A stretch of 64,000 bases of DNA. Source: Candidatus Microthrix subdominans. GTDB taxonomy: Bacteria > Actinomycetota > Acidimicrobiia > Acidimicrobiales > Microtrichaceae. Of this stretch, positions 56,101 through 62,766 are shown piece by piece. The DNA is taken from positions 1 to 64,000 of the forward strand of contig JADJZA010000007.1 in the NCBI GenBank assembly GCA_016719385.1. The letters run 5' to 3'. Under the pieces are notes generated by a model. That model ran no database searches. It saw only the letters and a program-made list of their open reading frames with translations, and was not told the DNA's origin. Position 1 is the first letter of the stretch. Every line of letters starts with the position of its first letter. The position numbers and the translations under genes are program-made.

Positions 56101-56298
56101 CAGCGTGGGCTCGCCCGGGAGCGCCGGAGCTTCGCTGGGCAGGGTGAAGAGGTCCTCCTGGGCGCGTTCGGTCCCGGGCAGCCAGCAGGCAACCATCGAG
56201 CGACGCGGGGGGTCGGCCGCGCTCAACGTCACCTCGGCGGCGGGAGGGAGGGCTGGGCGCTGGACGGCTGAGCGTGAGGGTGGGGGCGTATCCACCAT
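53170..56298 (-). CDS. SNF2-family DNA-dependent ATPase/helicase
   Basis: A 1042-residue protein. The N-terminal half is the SNF2-associated domain of bacterial members (KLFWPEDASLGTVDVRVELR to RWRAHVGG). The ATPase core starts with HYQTRGVAWMAGLAEL, then Walker A ADDMGLGKTLQTIAV near 535, VVAPTSLLGTWEREF, Walker B variant DEAQAVKNP near 685, TGTPVENQLGDLWSL, and in the second lobe VFTQYVVM and the Arg fingers in TRATQVIHYDRWWNPAVEDQ with DRAHRIGQTATVSV. It remodels or translocates on DNA; in bacteria often linked to DNA repair or chromatin-like functions. A Thr/Ala/Pro-rich insert of about 50 residues separates motifs Ia and II. Confidence 0.94.
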   Translation of the reverse strand: MVDTPPPSRSAVQRPALPPAAEVTLSAADPPRRSMVACWLPGTERAQEDLFTLPSEAPALPGEPTLFTLVLPARGGDKPSATDTIVHLVPLIDLVPQLLATSAGASSSQRALSETVRAGLALIAAGRVLPCVTPVGWDAWTVAPLGPEDQATMSALATCLPPELLATPLPGTRSGQRVASPEATVAAVWDALADSLPRGASSEALTASHVYAADSPTRVPHLRTWAAKSISTRCRGAALELCLAPPTKDSPGGPWHLHLRLRSRAHPSVAVPAGQLLGSDERHRLGPTPWEDLRSELARAGRHWVVPPELAAVDHPTDTELTDDQLDALIDATDDLKRAGIKLFWPEDASLGTVDVRVELRPPTSGAFGLEELCDTRWRAHVGGRQLSADELDQLLSARRPLIRTPDGWVRVPDQLARKVQGRGPETTVGAAMAQLMAGLSAVGNADQPEAAALDAGLGTLALDDAHAADPQVVASPELVARARRLVALAEEQPAVPLDIPGLEAELRHYQTRGVAWMAGLAELGMGGVLADDMGLGKTLQTIAVHALLHGPNAPEVPPLARPPGHAGTTDPAADPAVGSVGHVAGGDPAADEAAVDASATPPTGSGRSQPLGPTLVVAPTSLLGTWEREFQRFAPDTPVRRYHGTRRDLEALRDDEVVITTYGVLRRDHGELGQRAWGMIVADEAQAVKNPVSRAARSLRRVPGRFRLALTGTPVENQLGDLWSLIDWVTPGLLGTYADFRNRFADPIERHGSQASNAELRQRIAPLVLRRTKADPLIAPELPNKIERDVVVGLTTEQGALYDAAVGEALDRIAHAEGIVRRGLVLALLTSLKQICNHPAHYLDDGSALDGRSAKLEAFDDLIDSASEARSDDRSEPTLVFTQYVVMAKLLASHLSERGISHAILHGSLSPTERQRLTDEFQAGHIDVLVCSLRAAGTGLTLTRATQVIHYDRWWNPAVEDQATDRAHRIGQTATVSVHRLISEGTLEERVAEVLGQKRQLAGAVMGTGVDGWIGGLNDGELGELLRRQRPGGAASSEDAA

Positions 56299-56414
56299 GG
56301 CTCCAGGGTAACCGATCGACGTACAGGTGTTCGACCCCTGTCAGCGGGTGCCGCTCCCCGGTGCGGCCGGATCGCCGCCGACCTCCGGATCGTCTGACTA
56401 ATGTCAGGTCTGCC

Positions 56415-59105
56415 ATGAATGAACGCTTCAGGAGTAAAGGTCCTCTGACCGAGTTGCCCGCCGACCGCGCCCCAGCTGCCCGCACCTCCCGCCGACCCGG
56501 TCGCCGAACGGGGCTGAGGTCGCTCGTCCGCGCCCGCACGCTGGCCGTCGCCGGCCTCGCAGGGATGCTCGTGCTGGCCGGATGCACCGACGATGGCGAG
56601 GACGAGAAGGCCAAGGATGCCGAGGGCAAGGTCATCGGGTCCGGCGACGCCTACTCGGCCACGATCACCCGCACGGAGGGTGGGGTTCCCCACATCACGG
56701 GGAAGACGCTCGACGACGTCACTTTCGGCCAGGGGTACGCCTCGGGCCAGGACCACGCATGCAGCCTGGCCGACCAGGTGCTGAAGGTGCGGGGACGCAA
56801 AGCCGAGTTCATGGGCCCCGGCGAGGACGACGCCAACATCAACTCCGACTTCGCATGGCGGGCCATCGGCATCGCCGACATTGCCGATGCTGACTTCGAG
56901 AAGGCGCCCGAGGACGTGAAAGACCTGATGGGGTCCTTCGTGGCCGGTTGGAACGCCCACCTCGACGAGGTGGGCGCGGACGGGGTGACCGGCTGGTGCG
57001 CCGGCGAGCCGTGGGTGGTTCCTCTCGAGCCCAAGGATCTCTACGCCTACGCTCGCTCCGTGGCCCTCAACGCCTCCGGCGCGCGTCTGGCCGACTTCAT
57101 CGCCACCGCCCAGCCGCCCAATGCCGAGGGTGCGGACGACGTCACGACCACGACGGCAGCGGCCGGCGCCAGCACGTCGGCGGCCGAGGACACGACCACG
57201 ACGGCAGCGGCCGGCGCAGTCGCGACCGAGGGAGAGGCGAACACGACGATGACCGGGCCCACCGAGGAGCAGGGCTCCAACGGCTGGGCGATCGGATCGA
57301 AGAACTCCGAGGAGGGTGGCGGCATGTTGCTCGCCAACCCGCACTTCCCCTGGCAGGGCGAGCTGCGCTTCTGGGAGAGCCACCTCACGGTGACCGGCGA
57401 TGACCCTTCCGACATCTACGGGGCTCAGCTGCTTGGCCTACCCGGCGTGGGCATTGGCGCCACCGACGAGTTCGCATGGACCCACACCGTGTCGGACGGC
57501 AACCGCTTCACCGCCTACAAGCTGACCCTGGCCCCCGACGATCCGACCGCCTACGTCGTCGATGGTGAGACCGTCCAGATGACGTCGAAGGACGTCACGA
57601 TCGAGGTGGCGGACGCTTCGGGGGAGACCACCGAACAGAGTCGCACGATGTGGAGTACCGAGTTCGGGCCGGTCATCGACTTCCCGGGTGTCGGCTGGAC
57701 CGACGAGACCGCCATCACCTACCGGGATGCCAACATCGACAACGACGAGTTCGTCGAGCAGTACCGGGCGATCGACACGGCCCAGAGCTTTGATGAGTTC
57801 GTCGACGCCCACGCAGACATTCAGGGCGTCCCCCTGTTCAACACGGTCGCAGTCAGCAAGGACGGCCGAGCCTGGTACGCCGACACCTCCGCCACGCCGA
57901 ACCTGTCCGACGAGGCGATCGACGCCTACGAGGATGCATTGGAGAACGACCCCATCACCCGGGCGGCGGCCGACTCTGGCGCCGTACTGCTCGACGGGTC
58001 CAAGGGTTACAACCGTTGGGAAGAGGTCGACGGCGCTCGGGACCCCGGGTTGGTCCCCTACTCAAAAATGCCTCAACTGGAGCGCGATGACTACGTGTTC
58101 AACGCCAACGACAGCTTTTGGCTGGCCAACCGTGATCAGCTGATCGAGGGCGACTACTCGCCGCTACACGGCACCCAGGACACCGAACGGTCGGTACGCA
58201 CCCTGCAGAACCTGTCAGTGCTGGACGGCGCCGACACCGAACGCCTCGCCGGCGATGACAACAAGTTCGGCCTGGAGGAGTTGCAGGTCGCCGCTCTGGA
58301 CGACAACGCCTACACGGCAGCCCAACTGCGCACCGACGTCGTCGCTCGCTGCGAGGCCGCATCGGACCCGGTGAAGGTGGAGGCGATCCTGGGCCCGGAA
58401 GGCGGCGACGGCCAGCCCGGCGAGGAGATCGCCCCCGCCGGAGAGATCGACCTCACCGACGCCTGCCGGGTGCTCGACGAGTGGGACGGGCACTTCGATC
58501 CCGACTCGGAGGGCGCTCCGCTGTGGCGGGAGTTTCTCAACGGCTTTGGCGACGAGTCGATCTGGGCCAACGGGTTCGACCCGGCCAAGCCGCTGGAGAC
58601 GCCCAACGGTCTGGTCGAGTCCGGGGCCGACGGCGACCCGGTGCTGATCAACCTGGCCACGGCCCAGCAGCTGCTCGAGTCTCAAGACCTGAAGGTCAAC
58701 GTGTCGCTCGGCGAGCTGCAAACGGATGGACGGGTCGATGACGGCTCTGCGATCCCGGGCGGGCTGGGCGACGAGGGCGTCACCAACGTGGTCGGTCGCG
58801 GCGGTCTGGGTGGGACCAGCGAGCCGGTGCGAGATCTTCTCGACCCCCTCACCAACGACACCGGGCTGACCGAGGAGGGATACCCGGTCACCAACGGGTC
58901 GAGCTTCATCATGACGGTCGAGTACGGCCCGAACGGCCCCGAGATCCGCACGATCCTCACCTACGGACAGACCGGGGATCAGAACTCCCCACTGTTCACC
59001 GAGCAGACCGAGATGTTCTCCGAGAAGCAGTGGAAGACCGTCTCCCTCGATTCCGACGTGATCGCCGAGGAGGCGATCAGCGACCCGATCACCGTCAAGG
59101 GCTGA
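56415..59105 (+). CDS. Secreted penicillin acylase family protein
   Basis: ATG 56415 starts an 896-residue protein with a basic N-terminus, a hydrophobic signal and a lipobox (LVLAGCTDD). The alpha-chain region shows ITRTEGGVPHITGKTLDDVTFGQGYASGQDH. A Thr/Ala-rich linker with a 30-base internal duplication (near 57135-57210) precedes GSNGWAIG near residue 287: the Ser is the expected N-terminal nucleophile of the beta chain after autoprocessing. LLANPHFPW, DFPGVGWTDETAITYRD and EYGPNGPEI are typical. Substrates of this family include beta-lactams, acyl-homoserine lactones and lipoamides. It diverges from the SNF2 gene. Confidence 0.9.
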   Translation: MNERFRSKGPLTELPADRAPAARTSRRPGRRTGLRSLVRARTLAVAGLAGMLVLAGCTDDGEDEKAKDAEGKVIGSGDAYSATITRTEGGVPHITGKTLDDVTFGQGYASGQDHACSLADQVLKVRGRKAEFMGPGEDDANINSDFAWRAIGIADIADADFEKAPEDVKDLMGSFVAGWNAHLDEVGADGVTGWCAGEPWVVPLEPKDLYAYARSVALNASGARLADFIATAQPPNAEGADDVTTTTAAAGASTSAAEDTTTTAAAGAVATEGEANTTMTGPTEEQGSNGWAIGSKNSEEGGGMLLANPHFPWQGELRFWESHLTVTGDDPSDIYGAQLLGLPGVGIGATDEFAWTHTVSDGNRFTAYKLTLAPDDPTAYVVDGETVQMTSKDVTIEVADASGETTEQSRTMWSTEFGPVIDFPGVGWTDETAITYRDANIDNDEFVEQYRAIDTAQSFDEFVDAHADIQGVPLFNTVAVSKDGRAWYADTSATPNLSDEAIDAYEDALENDPITRAAADSGAVLLDGSKGYNRWEEVDGARDPGLVPYSKMPQLERDDYVFNANDSFWLANRDQLIEGDYSPLHGTQDTERSVRTLQNLSVLDGADTERLAGDDNKFGLEELQVAALDDNAYTAAQLRTDVVARCEAASDPVKVEAILGPEGGDGQPGEEIAPAGEIDLTDACRVLDEWDGHFDPDSEGAPLWREFLNGFGDESIWANGFDPAKPLETPNGLVESGADGDPVLINLATAQQLLESQDLKVNVSLGELQTDGRVDDGSAIPGGLGDEGVTNVVGRGGLGGTSEPVRDLLDPLTNDTGLTEEGYPVTNGSSFIMTVEYGPNGPEIRTILTYGQTGDQNSPLFTEQTEMFSEKQWKTVSLDSDVIAEEAISDPITVKG

Positions 59106-59106
59106 G

Positions 59107-59230
59107 TCAGAGCCGCACGACCTCGATCATCCCCTCGAGGGCCTCGAAGTCGTCGTCCCGGGTGAGTGTCGGGACGATGGTCGCCGCTTACACGTCGAAG
59201 GCGTCGTACAACTCGTTGCGCACCTGATCG
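59107..59230 (-). pseudogene. PIN-domain toxin C-terminal remnant
   Basis: On the minus strand the end reads TRDDDFEALEGMIEVVRL, the C-terminal strand of VapC-type PIN domains with the Asp of the T-R-D-x-D-F motif. Upstream an in-frame stop interrupts it. No complete toxin or antitoxin lies beside it. Confidence 0.4.
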
Positions 59231-59419
59231 AAGCTAGCCACAACCCGGCTGCCAGGGCGACGGCGGCGAGCCGTCGCACCGTCCGGTGACGAACCGGGTC
59301 GGTTGGGCGGGATGCTGCCATGGGCCCCGACGATATTGCCGACGCAGCTGGTGATCGAGGGTTGTTCCGGAGAGACCGTTGAGATCGTCCGATGCCGGCC
59401 GACTGTCGGCCGAGCGCCG
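59231..59419. other. Intergenic, nothing recognised
   Basis: Between the PIN remnant and the GNAT gene there are only short frames on both strands. No hairpin or promoter stands out. Confidence 0.4.
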
Positions 59420-60028
59420 TCAGCGGGGAGCCCGGACCAGCCGCGTGGCCCACGCCGCTCGGACCATCTTCCACTGGAACTCCACGCCGTCCTCGCCGGG
59501 TGCCTGGAGCTCCTTGGTGACCTCCCGCTCCAAGGTGAACCCCAGCCGTCGAGGCACTGCGCCGCTGGCGACGTTGGCCCGATCGTGGTGGATGGCCACC
59601 CGTTCGATGCCAGGTTGTTCGAAGGCCAGGGTGGTCAGCGCCTCGCTGGCCTCGGTGATGTAGCCGTGGCCGGTGTGGTCGACGTGCAGCCAGTAGCCGA
59701 TCTCGATGGAGTCGGCGATGCGGCGCCGGTGCAGCCCGATGTTGCCAATGTGCGCACCGTCGAGAAAAACGCCGCAGTACAGGTCGCCACCGGCACGCCA
59801 CTCCTGCTCCCAGGTCGCGATCCGCTGCCGTCGCTGTTCCGGGCTGACCGGCTCGTGATCCGCCCAGGGAAACCAGGGGAGGAGGTGCTCCAGACTGGCG
59901 GTCACGCTCGCCCCCAAGACCGGTTCGTCCTCGGGCGTCAGCCGTCGCAGCACCAGCCGTTGGGTCTGGGTGCGCTCGGGCAGCCGCTCCATGGCCCGAG
60001 CCTCGCTCACCTGGGCGTGATCCGCCAC
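59420..60028 (-). CDS. GNAT-family N-acetyltransferase (RimJ/RimL type)
   Basis: A 202-residue acetyltransferase: TQRLVLRRLTPEDEPVLGAS, IEIGYWLHVDHTGHGYITEASEAL (acetyl-CoA loop, here HTGHGYITEA) and NVASGAVPRRLGFTLERE (A-loop and terminal strand). RimL-like members acetylate N-termini of ribosomal proteins or small amines. Start codons at 60028 (ATG) and 59992 (ATG, MERLPERTQTQ) are both possible. Confidence 0.87.
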   Translation of the reverse strand: MADHAQVSEARAMERLPERTQTQRLVLRRLTPEDEPVLGASVTASLEHLLPWFPWADHEPVSPEQRRQRIATWEQEWRAGGDLYCGVFLDGAHIGNIGLHRRRIADSIEIGYWLHVDHTGHGYITEASEALTTLAFEQPGIERVAIHHDRANVASGAVPRRLGFTLEREVTKELQAPGEDGVEFQWKMVRAAWATRLVRAPR

Positions 60029-60161
60029 CCATTTTCGAGCCTGACACCACCGTTCCCGCTCGGGGTTGCAGCCTGGTCAGGTCGGCTTCGATTCTCGAGG
60101 GAGCTCGTCACGTGCGAAAGGCCGAGGTGCAGCGAGGTTGGCCGCCGGAATTTCAAACCGG

Positions 60162-60295
<134 letters not shown>

Positions 60296-60296
60296 G

Positions 60297-60611
60297 GTCG
60301 AGGTGGTTGAACATGACACGGTCACCGACGAGTACATCGTGTGTGCCGGCCTCGGCCGGAGCTCCGACTGGTATCGCAACCTGGTCGCTCGTCCGGCACT
60401 CCGAGTGCAGGTGGGCAACCGCTCTTGGGAGCCGAGGCAGCGGTTACTCGATGTCACCGAGGCGGCCGATCGCTTCGCCCGCTACGAGCATCGACATCCA
60501 CGAACCGCCAAGCGACTCTTGGCATGGATGGAGCGTTCCTACGACGGCTCCGACGCCGGGCGTCTGGCCATGATGGACGAGATGCCGATGGTGGCCTTCG
60601 GGCGCAGGTGA
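60297..60611 (+). CDS. Deazaflavin-dependent (F420) nitroreductase-family protein, 5' truncated
   Basis: The frame enters from the G/C block and continues VVEHDTVTDEYIVCAGLGRS, SDWYRNLVARPALRVQVGN and AADRFARYEHRHPRTAKRLL. SDWYRNLVARP is the typical Ddn/DUF385 motif close to the deazaflavin site. About 105 residues of an expected 140-150 remain; the N-terminal strand is hidden in the artefact block. Such proteins reduce quinones or nitro compounds with F420H2. TGA 60609-60611 is the end. Confidence 0.8.
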   Translation, partial: VEVVEHDTVTDEYIVCAGLGRSSDWYRNLVARPALRVQVGNRSWEPRQRLLDVTEAADRFARYEHRHPRTAKRLLAWMERSYDGSDAGRLAMMDEMPMVAFGRR

Positions 60612-60623
60612 GCACCTGGCTGG

Positions 60624-60700
60624 TGGTGGGCCGCCCGAGACTCGAACTCGGCACCTTGGGATTAAAAGTCCCCTGCTCTAACCCGATGAGCTAGCGGCCC
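60624..60700 (-). tRNA. tRNA-Lys (anticodon TTT), CCA encoded
   Basis: Minus strand: acceptor GGGCCGC pairs with GCGGCCC; TAGCTCA in the D arm; anticodon loop CTTTTAA (anticodon TTT) inside a stem of GGGGA; T arm CCGAG-TTCGAGT-CTCGG; discriminator A then CCA. One G-A pair at the top of the anticodon stem is the only irregularity. Confidence 0.92.
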
Positions 60701-60815
60701 GCCGGACATCGTACCGGGCCGCACGTTCACCATCGAAGGCCGCCCCGGACCGACCTCGGCCCCGGGGGCCGTTGCGGTCGCGGGATGTGACCGACTTGGG
60801 CAACGCTGAGCCGGG

Positions 60816-61298
60816 TCAATCATGGGGTGGGCGAGGCTCACATTCCAGCACCCTGCCCAGCTCGTCGGGTACCTCGCCGGCCACCACCCACCCCGACCGG
60901 CCGAGGGCATCTCGCACCAGGGTGTCGGCCAACGGCGGGGAAAGCTCGCGTCCCTGCGACGTGAGGTGGCGGTGCACGAGCACGAAGGCACGCCCGGCGC
61001 GGTCGCCCTCCAAGGCCCGGATGGCGTCGATCAGGTCCTCGAGACGAGCCTCGTCGGTCTCCTCCGGCACGTCCTCGGGGGCATCATCGGTGGTCGCATC
61101 ATCGACAGCGCCGCCCCGTCGACCCCAGGTGCCAGCGCGGACCTTGCGCACGGTCCGCACCGCAAAAGGGGCGGTGACCGCCAGCGCCAACACGAACATC
61201 AACACCAGCCGTCCAAGACCCTCGGGTGGACGTTCGGGGTCGAGCTGCGCCACGGCGCCGGCAAGCGTCCCGGTCAACACGTCTGCCCAGTTGGTCAC
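60816..61298 (-). CDS. Membrane protein of unknown function
   Basis: GTG 61298 gives a 160-residue protein: one helix (GRLVLMFVLALAVTAPFAV) after a short outer segment, a basic stretch (RTVRKVRAGTWGRR), an acidic linker, and a C-terminal domain with LEDLIDAIRALEGDRAG and a repeated LVRDALGRSGW pattern. I recognise no family. An ATG at 61325 would add nine residues. It is divergent from the coiled-coil gene (56 bases between starts). Confidence 0.6.
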   Translation of the reverse strand: MTNWADVLTGTLAGAVAQLDPERPPEGLGRLVLMFVLALAVTAPFAVRTVRKVRAGTWGRRGGAVDDATTDDAPEDVPEETDEARLEDLIDAIRALEGDRAGRAFVLVHRHLTSQGRELSPPLADTLVRDALGRSGWVVAGEVPDELGRVLECEPRPPHD

Positions 61299-61354
61299 GG
61301 GCCAAGACGCTACCCGTGCGACCAACGGCGCCCGGAGTGCCTACGCTGAGCGGG

Positions 61355-61627
61355 GTGAGCGAACGCCTGGCAACCCAACGGCTTGAGCGGCTGGAACAAG
61401 ACATCGCCGATGTGGACCGTGCGTTGGCGACGCTGGAAGAGCTGCACGCCCAGAGCAAGGGCCGCGGTGGTGCCGAGGCAGCCGAGCGCATCCGGGCGGT
61501 CGTCGGGGCCGAGCGGTTCCCCGCCGAGCCGCAGCTTCCCGCCGAGCCGCAGCGCTCCACCGAGTTCTCGGCCGGGCCTCAGCGCTCTACCGAGGTCCCG
61601 ACCGAGCCTCGGGTGTCGGCTCCCTGA
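61355..61627 (+). CDS. Small coiled-coil protein with Pro/Glu repeats
   Basis: GTG 61355. The N-terminal half, RLERLEQDIADVDRALATLEEL, has heptad spacing. The C-terminal half consists of imperfect repeats of P-A-E-P-Q-(R/L)-S-T-E. No family recognised; the small acidic design suggests a scaffold or adaptor. It starts divergently from the unknown membrane protein. Confidence 0.5.
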   Translation: MSERLATQRLERLEQDIADVDRALATLEELHAQSKGRGGAEAAERIRAVVGAERFPAEPQLPAEPQRSTEFSAGPQRSTEVPTEPRVSAP

Positions 61628-61689
61628 AACAGCACAGCGCCCGAGGTGATGCCGGCGCTGACCGCTGACATCTCCGGCATCGACGCCAT

Positions 61690-61752
61690 GCAGAAGTCTC
61701 ACCGCCGACTTTGGCATGGTGGCCATGCAGAAGTCGGCGGGGAGACTTCTGC
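61690..61752. terminator. 20-base inverted repeat between convergent genes
   Basis: Arms at 61690-61709 and 61733-61752 begin GCAGAAGTCTC and end GAGACTTCTGC; 19 of 20 positions pair, with a 23-base loop. It separates the coiled-coil gene from the convergent histidine phosphatase gene and could terminate both. Confidence 0.6.
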
Positions 61753-61776
61753 AGGTTCAGTCGCAGGGTGCAACTG

Positions 61777-62370
61777 CTACTCCAACACGCCCGAGCTGGT
61801 TGCTGCGTCGATCAACTGCACTCGGGGGCCAAGCTGCCAACGGTCGGGACCGGCGCCACGCAGCCACCGGCCGCCCAGGTTGGGCATGCGGCCAGAGTGC
61901 TGGCCGAGGTGTCGTTCCACCGCCATGATCAGGCCGGAGTGGGTGACGATCGCCACCTGGGCGTCGGCCATTTCGGCCCACAGGTCGGTGAGCGCCCCCT
62001 GCGCACGCGCCATCAGCAGATCGTCGTCCTCCCAGTTGTCGGGACGCTTCCCGTCGGCGAGGTAGCCGGGCCAGCCGGCTTCGATCTCGGACCGGGTGAG
62101 CCCTTCCCAGGAGCCGGCGCTGCGTTCCATCCACCGATCATCGGTGAGCACGGGTCCCACCCCGATTCCCTCGGCGATGGCAGCCGCCGTCTCGGCCGCC
62201 CGCAGCAGCGGAGAGGACATGACGGCATCGAAGGTGCCGAGCCCGGCAGCGGCACGTCGAGCATCGTTTCGGCCCGTGTCGGTGAGCGGTGGATCCTGCT
62301 GGCCCTGCCACCGTCCCGACGCGTTCCATTCCGACTGTCCGTGGCGGATGAGGAGTACTTCCAGCGGCAT
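61777..62370 (-). CDS. Histidine phosphatase family protein (phosphoglycerate mutase-like)
   Basis: A 197-residue protein: VLLIRHGQSEWN (RHG phosphohistidine motif), the Arg in SSPLLRAAETA, Glu in MERSAGSWEG, and IVTHSGLIMAV (second His). These four residues form the active site of the branch. Members dephosphorylate sugar phosphates, cobalamin or phosphoglycerate intermediates. The short length and Trp-rich core (PDNWEDDDLL) suggest a general phosphatase. Confidence 0.92.
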   Translation of the reverse strand: MPLEVLLIRHGQSEWNASGRWQGQQDPPLTDTGRNDARRAAAGLGTFDAVMSSPLLRAAETAAAIAEGIGVGPVLTDDRWMERSAGSWEGLTRSEIEAGWPGYLADGKRPDNWEDDDLLMARAQGALTDLWAEMADAQVAIVTHSGLIMAVERHLGQHSGRMPNLGGRWLRGAGPDRWQLGPRVQLIDAATSSGVLE

Positions 62371-62523
62371 GGCTCGACCTTAGGGGGGCGGCCCCGGTGC
62401 GCTCGACACCACCTGAGAGGGGCAGGCGGTTCGCTCCACGCCGGGCTGCAGCTCGCACGGGTCGCCTCCGATCGCCGGAGGCGCTCGTAACCGAGGGAGG
62501 TCCCAGGCGGGTAGCCTGGCCAC

Positions 62524-62766
62524 ATGGCTGTTCTGCGCCTCTTCGCTCAGGCACGCGAGGCCGCTGGAACTCCTTCGATGGAGCTGACCGGCGCGTCAGT
62601 CGGCGATGTGCTCGATGCCGCGTCCCGACAGCTGGGCCCGGCTTTCGATGAGGTGCTCGCCAGCTCGAAGCTGTGGCTCAACGGCGAGCCGACCGATCGA
62701 AACGCCACGGTGAGTGATGCCGACGAGGTTGCGGTGCTCCCCCCGATCTCGGGCGGCGACGCGTGA
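62524..62766 (+). CDS. MoaD/ThiS-family sulfur carrier
   Basis: An 80-residue beta-grasp protein: MAVLRLFAQAREAAG, LWLNGEPTDRNATVSDADEVAVLPPISGGDA. The usual C-terminal Gly-Gly is present but followed by Asp-Ala, so activation would need removal of two residues or the last codons are misread. MoaD donates sulfur to molybdopterin. Its stop overlaps the next start in GTGA. Confidence 0.8.
   Translation: MAVLRLFAQAREAAGTPSMELTGASVGDVLDAASRQLGPAFDEVLASSKLWLNGEPTDRNATVSDADEVAVLPPISGGDA

Noticed and set aside
59226..59300. Hydrophobic short peptide on the minus strand
   Set aside because: It lies next to the PIN remnant and has no start signal or conserved pattern.
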